Position numbers and translations under genes: made by a program. From Colocasia esculenta (taxonomy: Eukaryota; Streptophyta; Magnoliopsida; Alismatales; Araceae), in contig CM024760.1 of NCBI GenBank assembly GCA_014218235.1, positions 14,860,049 to 14,924,048 of the forward strand: DNA of 64,000 nt, written 5' to 3'. Below the pieces are notes generated by a model. The model saw only the letters and a program-made list of their open reading frames with translations, ran no database searches and was not told the origin of the DNA. Below, piece by piece: positions 33,901 to 43,839 of the stretch (positions are counted from its first letter, which is position 1; each line of letters begins with the position of its first letter).

Positions 33901-36900
33901 ACCCATGTTCTTGGTTTCTGGATGCTAACAACAAGGCAGCAGGATTTATTTGTCTTTTGCAGAAGATTACCTAGAAACAATGGTCAGAGTTTTTTGATAA
34001 ACAACTCCAGGTTCTTTTAGGTGTTTGTTTTATGCGACAAATCTCTCAGTATTTTTTTAAATTTGTTTTTGTTTGTTTGGGCGTTAGGTTTATTTATGTG
34101 TTGTGTATGTGTATTGGATGAGGCCTAATAATATCGGCTTGTGTCCTTTGCCTCTCTCATCGATTGTAGAATTGAACACCCTTGATTAACCACCACATAG
34201 ATCTCTTCAATATGATCAACTAAAGAGAAAAAATAAGAACACAGAAAGTTCTGGAAAATTGCATTTGATTTTTATTTTCCTTGAATTACATGACTCATTT
34301 CTTTCATTATGCAGATATCTGGCCAGGACGTAAAATCCTACTTCTGTATTCATTATTATTATTTTTATTTACAGTGTCACATGGTTATATTAAAAAAAAA
34401 AAAAAATTGATATCACATCAACATTACTATGATATCCATATTTCATATTGCTATTAAGTCGTTGCTGTATTAATCTCAATCACTTTCTATTTTGCTCTTA
34501 GGAATTTAGTCGTGTTTTGATAAGAATTTCACAGTTGATGAATATGTTAAAGTAGTTCTTCAGTTTAGTTAGTTTTTTTTTTAAATGGGCTTTATTCATG
34601 CACTTAAGGTTCAGATTTTATGGATCCGTGAGTCCATGTATTCATGTATGTTCAATTTTGATTGCCTTCAATTTTTTTTAGTCTGAAGTTTATTTCTATG
34701 TTTTATTAATATTCCAATTTTCAACTCTAAAACTCCTCATCTATTCGTTGCCAAGGTTTGCCATATTGGATCTCGGCTTCGTCTCGGGAGGGTCAAAGAT
34801 CTCGCTAAGATCTCGGGAGATCAAGATAACATAAAAGTGTGGATCACATAGGTTCACACGGATAATTCCTTAAGGAACATAGATAGTTGCATACATTCTC
34901 AACTGACAAGTCTCAACCACGGATGACATAGGTTCACATATATCATACAACAAGAGTGTGGGAATTGGGATTCAGGATGTGCATTTTTATTTCTCTCTCC
35001 GTAGGATTTTACTTTAAGCATAAAAACATTTAATTCATGACATGGGAATCTATGACAAAATATCTTATTTATCTGAATATCACATTGGACCATGACTAAG
35101 ACTTAGTTGCTGTCAGTAGGAGAGTGGTTCATTGGAGAAGTCATATGCACGTTTGACTTATTTCACCAGACTTTCGATTCTAGTGTTTTATTAGGTTTAT
35201 TTGAATTATGAAATTTTTAGATAGGTCAAATTATGAGGGATTAGAAAGACGTTATTTTGATGGAATCATCAAAATCACGATTTTCTTCTTTGATTAGAGA
35301 GTTGACTTTGTATTGGTAAGAGATATAATTTTTTTGATATTTTTAGTGGATTCAAATGGGAGGTACTTCCTTATTTACATGTAATATCTTAAGTAAATGT
35401 AAATATTTACTTAAATGATATTCAAATAAATAAGAGGATCTTGACAACTCTGCCTGAAGAGGATCCTGACAACCCTACTTGAAGAGGATCCTGACAACCC
35501 TGCCCTTGACTACTCATCTTGGCCTTCTCATTTCTTGAGAAGGGGCCGAGACCGAGATTCTCGCGAGATCTTGCGAGATTTTCGCGAGATTGCTTACCAT
35601 GACTGAGGTATAATTACAACAGAATATTACACTAGGTAAAATTTTAAACAATGATTGAGGGTTTAGAATCCACATTAGTTCCTCTTAGAAATACTAACTC
35701 TATATTTTTATAGATCTGTTTACATAATTAATATACACTTAAAAAATTCAGGGTTATATGCACAATTACTTAGAACTTCGGGTATAATTGCAATTATCTA
35801 GAGAATTGAGCATTTCCTTGACATGTAGTTTTACGATGTCTCTGTATCTGATTAGCAAAACATGCAGTACAACATTAAACCCCTTTAACAGAACTGAGTA
35901 ATTAAACAAGGGGTTTATGAGAAATTAACTGGGCAGCTGGGGGTTTATTGCAAAATGTGCGCTCCCCCTTGCCTTCAGCATGCTGGAACTAGACTGCTGG
36001 AAATTTCTTTTTTCTCCTTCCTGTGCTGGGAATTCCTTGTGCTGGTCTCTTGTAGCTTCTTCTAACTTCTTCACCCTTGTAACTTCTTCATCTTTTTGGG
36101 TTGGAATGAGGTGGTGGCAGCAGGCGGGTGGCGATGGCAACCCCCGTTCTGGGAGAATGTCCTGATGGGGTTTCCACTCACAAACCGCACTAGCTACATG
36201 AATCGGTGGGGATTGAGGGAGAAAGGGGGGGGGGGGTGATGCGCGCTCTCTCTCATTCAAACTCCATCAGGACATTTTTGCAGTGGGATTTCTCTCTCCT
36301 CTCTCTCTCTCTCTCTTAGTGAGAAGTGGGGCCCACCCCCTTCCTCTCGTGAAATTTCTTCCTCTCTCTTTCCATCGGTCCGCCCCTTCCTCTCTTGAAC
36401 GCCACCGGCAGATTGCCCAGGTGTGGTTTCTAAAATTCCTTCTTCTAAAACCACTGGTTGGTATTTCCTCCCCCCCCCTCCTTTTCTTCTTCATGATGCT
36501 ACGAACATTCATGAGCATACATAAATTTATTTTTTGCCCGAACTTGCATGTATAGGAATGACAACAACAATATTTTATTTCTGGAGTCCAACAGTGTTCC
36601 ATGGAAATGGGGTCACCAACATGTTTCAAGAACGTTCTCAATGCATTTTTTTTTATACTAGATTGAAAGTATAGTTTGAATGATAATAGATAAGCTTGTG
36701 CTTACATCTGAATTTCACCTCATGATGTCAAGTGAAGATGAATTGTAGAATTAATCCACTTGCCATAATTTCTTTAAATCACATTATCCTCATCTATAAA
36801 TGCATCCCCTTAGATCTTACGTATATATCCTGAATGCTATCTAATGCCATGAGTTAGCTTTCGGCTCAGTTTTACAGGTCTTTGAGGCATAGTTGTTAAG

Positions 36901-39900
36901 GTCCCCGCCTGCACCTGGACATGGGCAGGTGTAGGCCTGCCTATTGGGACCCAAAAAAGGCACCCCAAGGCGTCGCCCTAGCTCACCTGGGCACCTTGGG
37001 TGGCCTGGACCTGCGTTGTCAGGTCAATCCGCACGACCTGACCACGCAGGTCGATCCGCGTGTGCATTTCCACAAACTGGAGAATTCAGGGCCTCAAGCT
37101 CCATATTCTCACATTGTTTACAATCATTAGATTGAGAACATTGTTGATCATTAAAATGTTAAAAAAATCCTAATTGTTTGTTTGAAAAGAACTTTTCACA
37201 TCTGAGAAATTTTCTTCTCTCTAATATCGCTTCTTTTCTTCGATATTAGCTTCGTTCTTTTCTTTGTATATGTATCGTCAATACGTGGAAAATATGAATG
37301 CGAGATCCCTCATATATATAATTAGGGACTCGTAATCATCTTCCACGTATGAACTTCAGGTGATTCGGACTTCGTGCACTGGACCACTCCCCGTTGATAA
37401 GTCGACGTTTCTTTTACATCGAGGAGAACTTGAATACCTTTGATACATGTCTAGACCTTTTAATTATTGAAAGCAAATTATTGAAAAGAAAGACACCATT
37501 CAAAAAGACCGGTAGTCTCATTATTTGTCTTTTCACATAAAACTATGATCGTTTCATCAAAGTATTTCTCCAAAATGGGGACCGATTTATGCAATCTCCC
37601 CTTTAATGGGGACTGATTTGCCATATGTTTTTTAGAATGGGGACTAATTCAGAAATTTCTCCATATTGAGGGACTGATTTGTAAAAATCTCCCTTGGAGT
37701 ATGGACTGATTCAGGAATTTCTTCCCATTTAAGGACCGTTTCACAAAATACCCCTCAAGATGGGGACTGATTAGCCTCTTTCTTCATAAATTGAGGACTG
37801 GTTTATGAAACATCTCCTAGAATGAGGACTGATTCACAAATTTCCCCTGTTTCTAGATTTACAAAATATTCCTCAAAATGGGGACTGACTTGTGATTTGT
37901 GAAACCTCCCTCAAAATAGGGACTGATTTACCTTCCCCTTCATAAAATGAGGACTGATTAGCAAATCACCTTATGTTTGAGGACTGATTTGCAAACCACC
38001 CCAGAAATGAGAACTGATTTGCAAAACACCCCGGAAATGAGGACTGATTTGCCATTTTTTTGTCATTCGAGGGTTATTTCGTAAATTTTCTCATGAACAA
38101 GGGGTTTTCATTGGGTACCACTCCTTGAAATATCATTCCTCAATTTTTAGACCCATTCTTCATGCCTAGAAACATCAATTTCAGACCGTTTTCTATTTAT
38201 CGGTCATTTACACAAATAAACAGAATACAGGGTTTATTTGTAATTTAATTTCATGTAAACATACAGAAATAATGCCCTCTATCCAGTGCGCTTCAACTTA
38301 AAAACTTTGGTACATTCTTTTCATTCATTCCTTTTTCATACATGAGTTTTGGTATGAAACAGTCCACCGAGGTAAGTTATGAACCTCCAGGGGCTTTTTT
38401 ACAAAAGGACAGGCTTAATATATGGCCTTGCCTGTAGTAGACACAACACGCCACACTTCAAGCAGCAGAGGAGTCCAGGGCGATTTTTCTGAAGACTCTG
38501 GACTTGGTGTTCTCTTCTCCCTCCTCCTTCCTTGGAGGTGCTCTCCTTTTATAGGGGGCTGAGCAGAGGGGTGGCTACACCACCGGGCATACACACCACC
38601 GGGTGAGTATTAATTTCTGTCCCTTCCTCTCCCTTCTTTCTGTTTTCTTTTCTTTCTTTTTTTTTGGTTGGGCAGGGGGGCGCACCCCACCGGGAGGGGC
38701 CGCGGTGGTGTACACCACCGGTCCGCGCAGCCGGTGGCTGGTGGTGTACAACACTGGCCCGCGCAGCCGGAGGTGCATACCACTGGCCCGTGCAGTCGGA
38801 GGTGCATACCACCGGCCTGCGCAGCCGGGCCCACCGGTTGGGGGCCTCCCTGTGGTGTACACCACCGGACAGACCGGTGGGCCCACCGGTGGTCCGGGGG
38901 GCTTTTGTTTTCTTCCTATAAATTAATCCATGTAGTCATTGTCTTTTGCCACGTGGTTTGCTTCAAGGCGGGTCTTTTGTTCTTTTGTTCGTTTGTGAAT
39001 TGTGAAGGATTACGTCATTTCCACGTCATTTTTTCAATTGACACGAGTATTGGACTACCCTTGCACACCTCATATCGTGCGCCACGTAGGACGGTTTCCA
39101 CCGGATTATTCCGGGGCATTAAACATACTCTCCCGGAGGGACCCTTAATTCGAAAACACCGGGGATATGTCGGTCTTTACTCCGAGTTATCACAGAACAA
39201 ATATTTTTAATTTCATTTATTTATCCTGAAAATTCAGAATAAAATATTTGGGAGTTACTTTTATCCGGGAACCCGAATAAATACTTTTTCTCCCTATATA
39301 CTTGTTCTAGAAATCAAAACAAGTATTTCCAAAATTGGATAATTCATGACGAACAATTTTGGGTTCAACATTGTTCAAGAACTTTGTTTTTTTAATATTT
39401 TTGCAGTGGATATTATGTTCTAATTCTAATTATAATGACATACACTTCTATTGCATGTTCGTTGTTCATTCATTATATACCTTTAGATACTTAAATTCCA
39501 TATAGGAGGGAGATACCACATTGGGCTCCTCCTTGGATTCCTAAGTGCTGGCTAAGCGCTTAGCCACTCAAGGACCCCCAAGAAAGCCTTGGGGTGCCTC
39601 GCCACCTTGACAACTATTCTTTGAGGTCATGGGCCACTATATTCCAGGTCATTTGTGTTTATTAACACTGTCAACTGTTGGTTCTTCTTTTTATTTTCTT
39701 CTAAAATGAGATCAAGCCCTCATCTAGATTACAGTTACATTCTTTGTGGAGTGCCTGCTCTAGATTCTTCTCATGCTGGATATGATCCTTTGTTACATTC
39801 ATAAACCCCAGCAAATTGTTATATTTCCATATTGTATCTTTAATGGATTATGATCCCATATGGCACTCAGGTAACATAGATTCATGAATACAGGTCAGTG

Positions 39901-41880
39901 ATGCACGTTCCCATGAACTGAATCATTGGCCAGGTGGATTCCTTCTGTTCAAACTGTTGTGTTTCTTTCACTTCTATTTGCACATTTAGAAAGTGATTAT
40001 TGTATACTATGATAAAATTTCCTCATCAGACAATGAATATCAAGGATATGCCAACGTCTTGGGGTCTATCTACATCCCTTTCGATACTGGCTATGGGAAG
40101 AAAAGCCAGAAGCATTTACATTCGAGTGTGCTTTTCTCATATAATGTTTCCTACAGTTAAGATCCTCTGCGGTATTCCAGAATTTTGCATTCATGGAATT
40201 TTTTGGTACTCCTGTTTGCTAATTCTTTAAACAAGTCTTTATTCATTTCAAAAGCTGTTGAATATTCTTTGGTCTGATAGATTATTAATCCATCTTATGC
40301 TCTCTTTAGGGGCCGACTTATGATCAAAGACGTTGGTTGTATTCATATATATGAAGACATCCAAGCTCATTTTCCATGTAGAATTTCCAGTAAGGCTTAT
40401 GATGCTTCAAAATCACTTCCTGAGATGCTGCAATTCAGGTTCATTCATCGACCAGATAACTGGCCAAAAATTTTCCAACAAGAACCTCCTTCCTTTGACG
40501 ATGTGGCTATGTTCTTTTTACCAAGTGAATTTTGCAGGTTTTCACACTGTTCTCCTTTTAGATTTGAATACTTTTTAGAACAATAGTCTGATGACATGTC
40601 AGGTTTTCCACCGAGGGATTTTTTAGGTATCTGAATTGTGTCCTATTCTAACTTGCCTTCTTGTTTTTTGGCACAACTTATGGCTACTATCAGTCACTTC
40701 AAGGAATCTTTTGATTGTTTTGGTTGTTATGTTTTGTCCTTTAATTTTCCATAGGTTTGGTTTCATCAATCCAACTTTAAATTGCAGACGAAAAGAGAAG
40801 TATATTCGTCTTTTAGAACGAATGAACAATCATGATTTAGCAATGTGCTGTCTCTTGGATGGTTTTGAGCTACTGATCTACACATCAAAGTTGTTATCAT
40901 TGGATCCTCAAAGTGAGTTTAAGTTCATAAGAAACTTTCTTTAGTACTCTCATGAGTCTCATCATACAATTCTACAAGAATTCAAATGCCAGCTTTTGCT
41001 ATATTTTCCTTTTCTGAATTGGACATGCACTGTTTATATTGTGTTATTCCTTTCTCCATTTGCAATTTTTTTTTTCCAAGTTTATGAATCATGGTCTTTC
41101 CATTCCTCTTATCGTATGTGAGCATGACAGCATGTTGGTTAACTGTACATCCATTAATGTGTCAGCACGATCTCTTGATAATTTGAGTGTGGTATATGTT
41201 TCAGGTTGAAGTAATAACGTGACTGTATTAAATAGATTTTCTGCAATGATCACATCGCTATTTGCATGGAAGTTAGTAAATCTGTTTTGATCTGTGCAGA
41301 ACTAAATACTAAAGTGTATCTATGGGGCATTTTCCGCCATCGTAGGACAAAGAAACCAAACCAGGAGACAGGATTTTCTGGAGAAGGCAAGCATACAGAA
41401 GCCAAAATGCAAATTGACATGATAGGGGGAAATGATACAGGGAAAGCAGATAAACCAGTTGTTAAGCGTCCTGGTATGCAGAAGGAGCATATGGATAATC
41501 ATAGATCTGCCTTGCTGAAGCTCCAGAAAAGTCATGAAGAGCAGAATTTTCCGAGTGTGCCTCCTGGCTTCTCTAAGCCGAGAAAGGTAGATTGGAATTG
41601 CAACAAGAAACCACTGGTCAAACTTATAACAAAGAAGCCTGACAGCCATACAATCTCGGACCTTCCTCCCTCTTTCTTTGAACAAATCAACTTGAAACAT
41701 GAAAGTGGATCTTCTAAGAGTACTGGGAAGAGCCTAATTCCTCCAGTCTATGAGAAAGGGAATGCTGCATCTAATGGAACCAGAGGGCAGCATATAATTA
41801 GCTGTTTAAGTGCAGAAAAGGTGAACTCAATGTGTTATCAGGTACAACATATTTTTCTCCTAAGAAGATATCAGCTCTGA
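30917..41880 (+). CDS. AIPP2-like: AIPP2-like PHD-finger protein, eight exons
   Basis: Exons: 30917-30997, 32052-32137, 32333-32786, 32870-32957, 33422-33500, 40310-40537, 40788-40912, 41300-41880. All junctions are GT-AG, the phases agree, and the frame is open for 573 codons. Residues about 28-75 form a C4HC3 PHD finger: CNKC, CTIC, EHCYC (split by intron 2) and CDAC. A Ser/Thr-rich linker follows. The C-terminal half has the conserved block of plant AIPP2/PAIPP2 proteins: QWRGRLMI, IQAHFPCRISSKAYD, LPEMLQF, WPKIFQQEPPSFDDVAMFF, NNHDLAMCCLLDGFELLIY and KVYLWGIFR. Known relatives read histone H3 tails and act with ASI1/EDM2 partners in transcription and poly(A)-site choice at genes with heterochromatic introns. 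A last donor at 41842 could lead to a further exon. Intron 5 is 6.8 kb and repeat-filled. Confidence 0.85.
33501..34753. other. Intron 5, first part
   Basis: AT-rich intron sequence after the donor at 33501. Short T and A runs occur (for example near 34390). I see no exon with agreeing phase, no known element and no tandem repeat here. Confidence 0.4.
34754..35601. mobile_element. hAT-like non-autonomous relic in intron 5
   Basis: The left end reads CAAGGTTTGCC followed by GGATCTCGGCTTCG and CTCGGGAG repeats. The right end, inverted, reads CATGGTAAGCAATCTCGCG. The CAAGG start and the run of GATCTCG words resemble the ends of the intact hAT at 52295. The interior is AT-rich with triplicate GAGGATCCTGACAACCCT words at 35430-35500. 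No matching 8-bp duplication is visible, so borders are approximate. Confidence 0.4.
35602..37141. other. Intron 5, middle part with GC-rich insert
   Basis: AT-rich to about 35930, then a CT- and GA-rich zone (35930-36560) containing an inverted pair ATGTCCTGATGG / CCATCAGGACAT (36157-36275). A GC-rich CACCTGG / CCCAAGG zone lies at 36890-37080. Around 36888 a GTTGTTAAGG word faces an inverted CCTTGACAAC at about 39605, so the sequence between may lie inside another old element. No coding content found. Confidence 0.35.
37569..38075. repeat. About 16 copies of a ~34-bp repeat
   Basis: Degenerate units around GGGGACTGATTTGCAAA followed by a CCCC-containing spacer. Spacing varies from 28 to 45 bases. 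They lie in the U5 side of the candidate LTR. No protein is encoded. Confidence 0.75.
38580..38910. repeat. GC-rich palindromic repeats (GGTGTACACCACC)
   Basis: Four to six units of about 30 bp built from GGTGTACACCACCGG and CGCGCAGCCGG. The core GGTGTACACC is self-complementary, so units can pair with themselves and with each other. The zone lies upstream of the minus-strand TATA box of the candidate LTR. Confidence 0.7.
39371..40309. other. Intron 5, last part
   Basis: AT-rich intron DNA up to the CTTTAG acceptor before exon 6. A CCTTGGGGTGCC/CTTGACAAC zone at 39590-39610 is the inverted partner of 36888-36980. No exon of agreeing phase found. Confidence 0.4.
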
Positions 41881-42636
41881 GTTTTGTTTCTGTCAAAACA
41901 CCCTTTGTTGGAGTCAAGCACTAAGTCATCCCTGCTTATGGGATAATTCCCCTTGTAAGTTTTTGTTCTTATATGCACAGCGTTTAGTCTATGGCCTACT
42001 TGAACATTAGTTTTTTCTTCCTCTTTACATGCAATAAACTGATAGTATGTGGCCGCCAAACTAATGAAACATACTGGGTTGGTCTCTGCAAATAGGACTT
42101 ACTGTATGGTGATGCATGTAATTGTTCTCCTTTCGTCCTTACTTTTGTTAAATAGAAGATTATCCCATAATCTTACCTCCATCAATAGGCCCTTGACATA
42201 CACGAAGGCCACCTTCATTTTTCCCAATTGTCTTTGTCATTTGTCCATGATTTATTTTATATGTTATATGCGAAAGGAAAATAACATGCATGCAAAAATA
42301 TTTTTATCTACGGGTGGGGATTTTGAATTCGAGCTCCCAACCGGGCCGGTCTGACCTGTTCGGCAGCTCCTTGGCCCAACCTTAGAACTGGTCGAATTAT
42401 ATCTCAAACGAGCCGGATTCGGTTTGTGTGACGACCAACAACTAACCCGAGGGTCTGGTTTCGCATGCCGAATTGGGAAGGCTCAAATAGTGTCTTCCCC
42501 TTGACCTGCCTCTGCAACCTGCAACTGATGTTGATGCATAGCCTATCTTCCCAGTCGGATGGTGGCCAATCTCTGGTGCTCGAAGGCACGTTGCGGACTG
42601 GTGTCTGTGGTTGGGGAGAGCACCGGTGGCCAGGGT
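41881..42636. other. Downstream of the AIPP2-like gene, and GC-richer debris
   Basis: 41881-42300 is probably 3' UTR or a final intron; AATAAA-like words occur near 42033. From 42300 the sequence is richer in GGCC, CGG and GGTT words, like the hAT-like piece that follows. No coding region recognised. Confidence 0.35.
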
Positions 42637-43370
42637 ATCAAAAATTGGCCGGATCGAGATCAGATTGGCCGATCCGAGTTGGTTTTGACCCAGTCAGTCC
42701 TATCCAGGGTAGCCCTGCCAACGGGTTTTGACTTGGCTGAGTTCAGGTTGATTTTGCCACACAATTTTTTATTATATATATTAATCAACATATGTGTTAA
42801 ATGTACATTAATTTACATATTTATGTATATATAGATGCATTAACTGTATGCACATATATATGCATTAACTATATACATGTGCTTGTTATTATATTTATAT
42901 TAATATATGATTGTATGTACATTAACACACACACATTAATATATGATTGATACACATATTAATTATATTTATACACTTATATGATTTGTATAAATATGTG
43001 CATATTATTATTATAATATTTACATTAATATATGATTTTATGTACATTAACACACACACATTAATATATGATTGTATGATTAATATACATATTATTATGT
43101 TTATACATTAATATGATATGTATATATTGTATGATTACACATATAATGTTTATACATTAAAAATGATGTATCATGTACTTCATTTTGATGTATTTCAGTT
43201 AATAAATGCCATATTTATATTTTTTCTATTTTCTAATTTTTAATATTTTTTAGGGCCGAACGGCCTGAACTACCCACCTTTGGTTCGACAGGGATCGACC
43301 AAAGACCAACTGATCCCAGATTGAGATCGGATGACCTGATCAGTTTTGGCCTGGCCGATTCAGGAGCCAT
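42637..43370. mobile_element. hAT-like non-autonomous relic with AT-rich core
   Basis: The left end CAGGGTATCAAAAATTGG is followed by GGATCGAGATC and GGCCGATCC. The right end, inverted, reads CAAGGATGG, then GAATCGGCC and CAAAACTGATC. This resembles the CAAGGTTCAAAATCTCGG end of the intact hAT at 52295. The core (42760-43230) is AT-rich with a direct repeat of about 126 bp containing ACATTAACACACACAC (starts near 42897 and 43023). No duplication is seen, so borders are approximate. Related GATCGG words go on to 43640. Confidence 0.4.
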
Positions 43371-43734
43371 CCTTGAGTTCTTGAAACTTGTCGATGGTCC
43401 TTTGGAGGAAGTCTGAAGGAAGAAAGGAAAAACAATGGACACCAAAGTTTCCCGCAATGTTGATAGGAGCATGGATGGCAAAGTTACCGATCTGGGTCGG
43501 AATCGGCCTATGGCGACCCAATTTAGGGGGGGGGGACGACGACCCACCCACAATGTAAGGTGGGATCGGGGTGGATCAACTATCAAGCAGGATCGGATGG
43601 AGTCGGACTGGATCGGGGCGATCCACCTCGATTCCATCTGTTGTAGTTTGATTCCCTCAGCTTACCTTAACTAAATGTAATCCCCTCCACTTACCTTATT
43701 TTGTTGAACATTATTTATGTAAATGCTATATTTG

Positions 43735-43839
43735 TAGTTTCATTTACTTAAGATATTACATGTAAATAAGAAAGTACTCCCATTTGAATCCAATAAAAAT
43801 ATCAGAAAAATCATCTCTTAGAAATAAAAAGTCAACTCT
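43735..43839 (-). repeat. Inverted copy of the intron-5 segment 35298-35400
   Basis: This ~105-bp segment is the reverse complement of 35298-35400 with a few changes: ACTTAAGATATTACATGTAA, CCCATTTGAATCCA and GTCAACTCT are shared. Similarity stops exactly where TGTAACGG begins at 43840, whereas the intron copy continues past that point. It is an unnamed dispersed repeat and a natural marker of the LTR border. Confidence 0.75.

Larger units (their letters stand above)
37142..39370 (-). repeat. Candidate solo LTR in intron 5, about 2.2 kb
   Basis: The ends are TGTTGATC on the left and GGGTTCAACA on the right, giving a perfect TGTTGA/TCAACA terminal inverted pair. On the minus strand a strong TATA box, CCCCTATAAAAGG, stands near 38556, followed by a GA-rich leader, as in plant LTRs. 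No gag or pol adjoins it. Five-base duplications do not match (AACAT and TTGTT), so the call needs other copies. Two tandem zones lie inside. Confidence 0.4.

Noticed and set aside
38549..39210. Open frames with repeated VVYTTG-like peptides
   Set aside because: Translation of the GGTGTACACC palindromic repeats.
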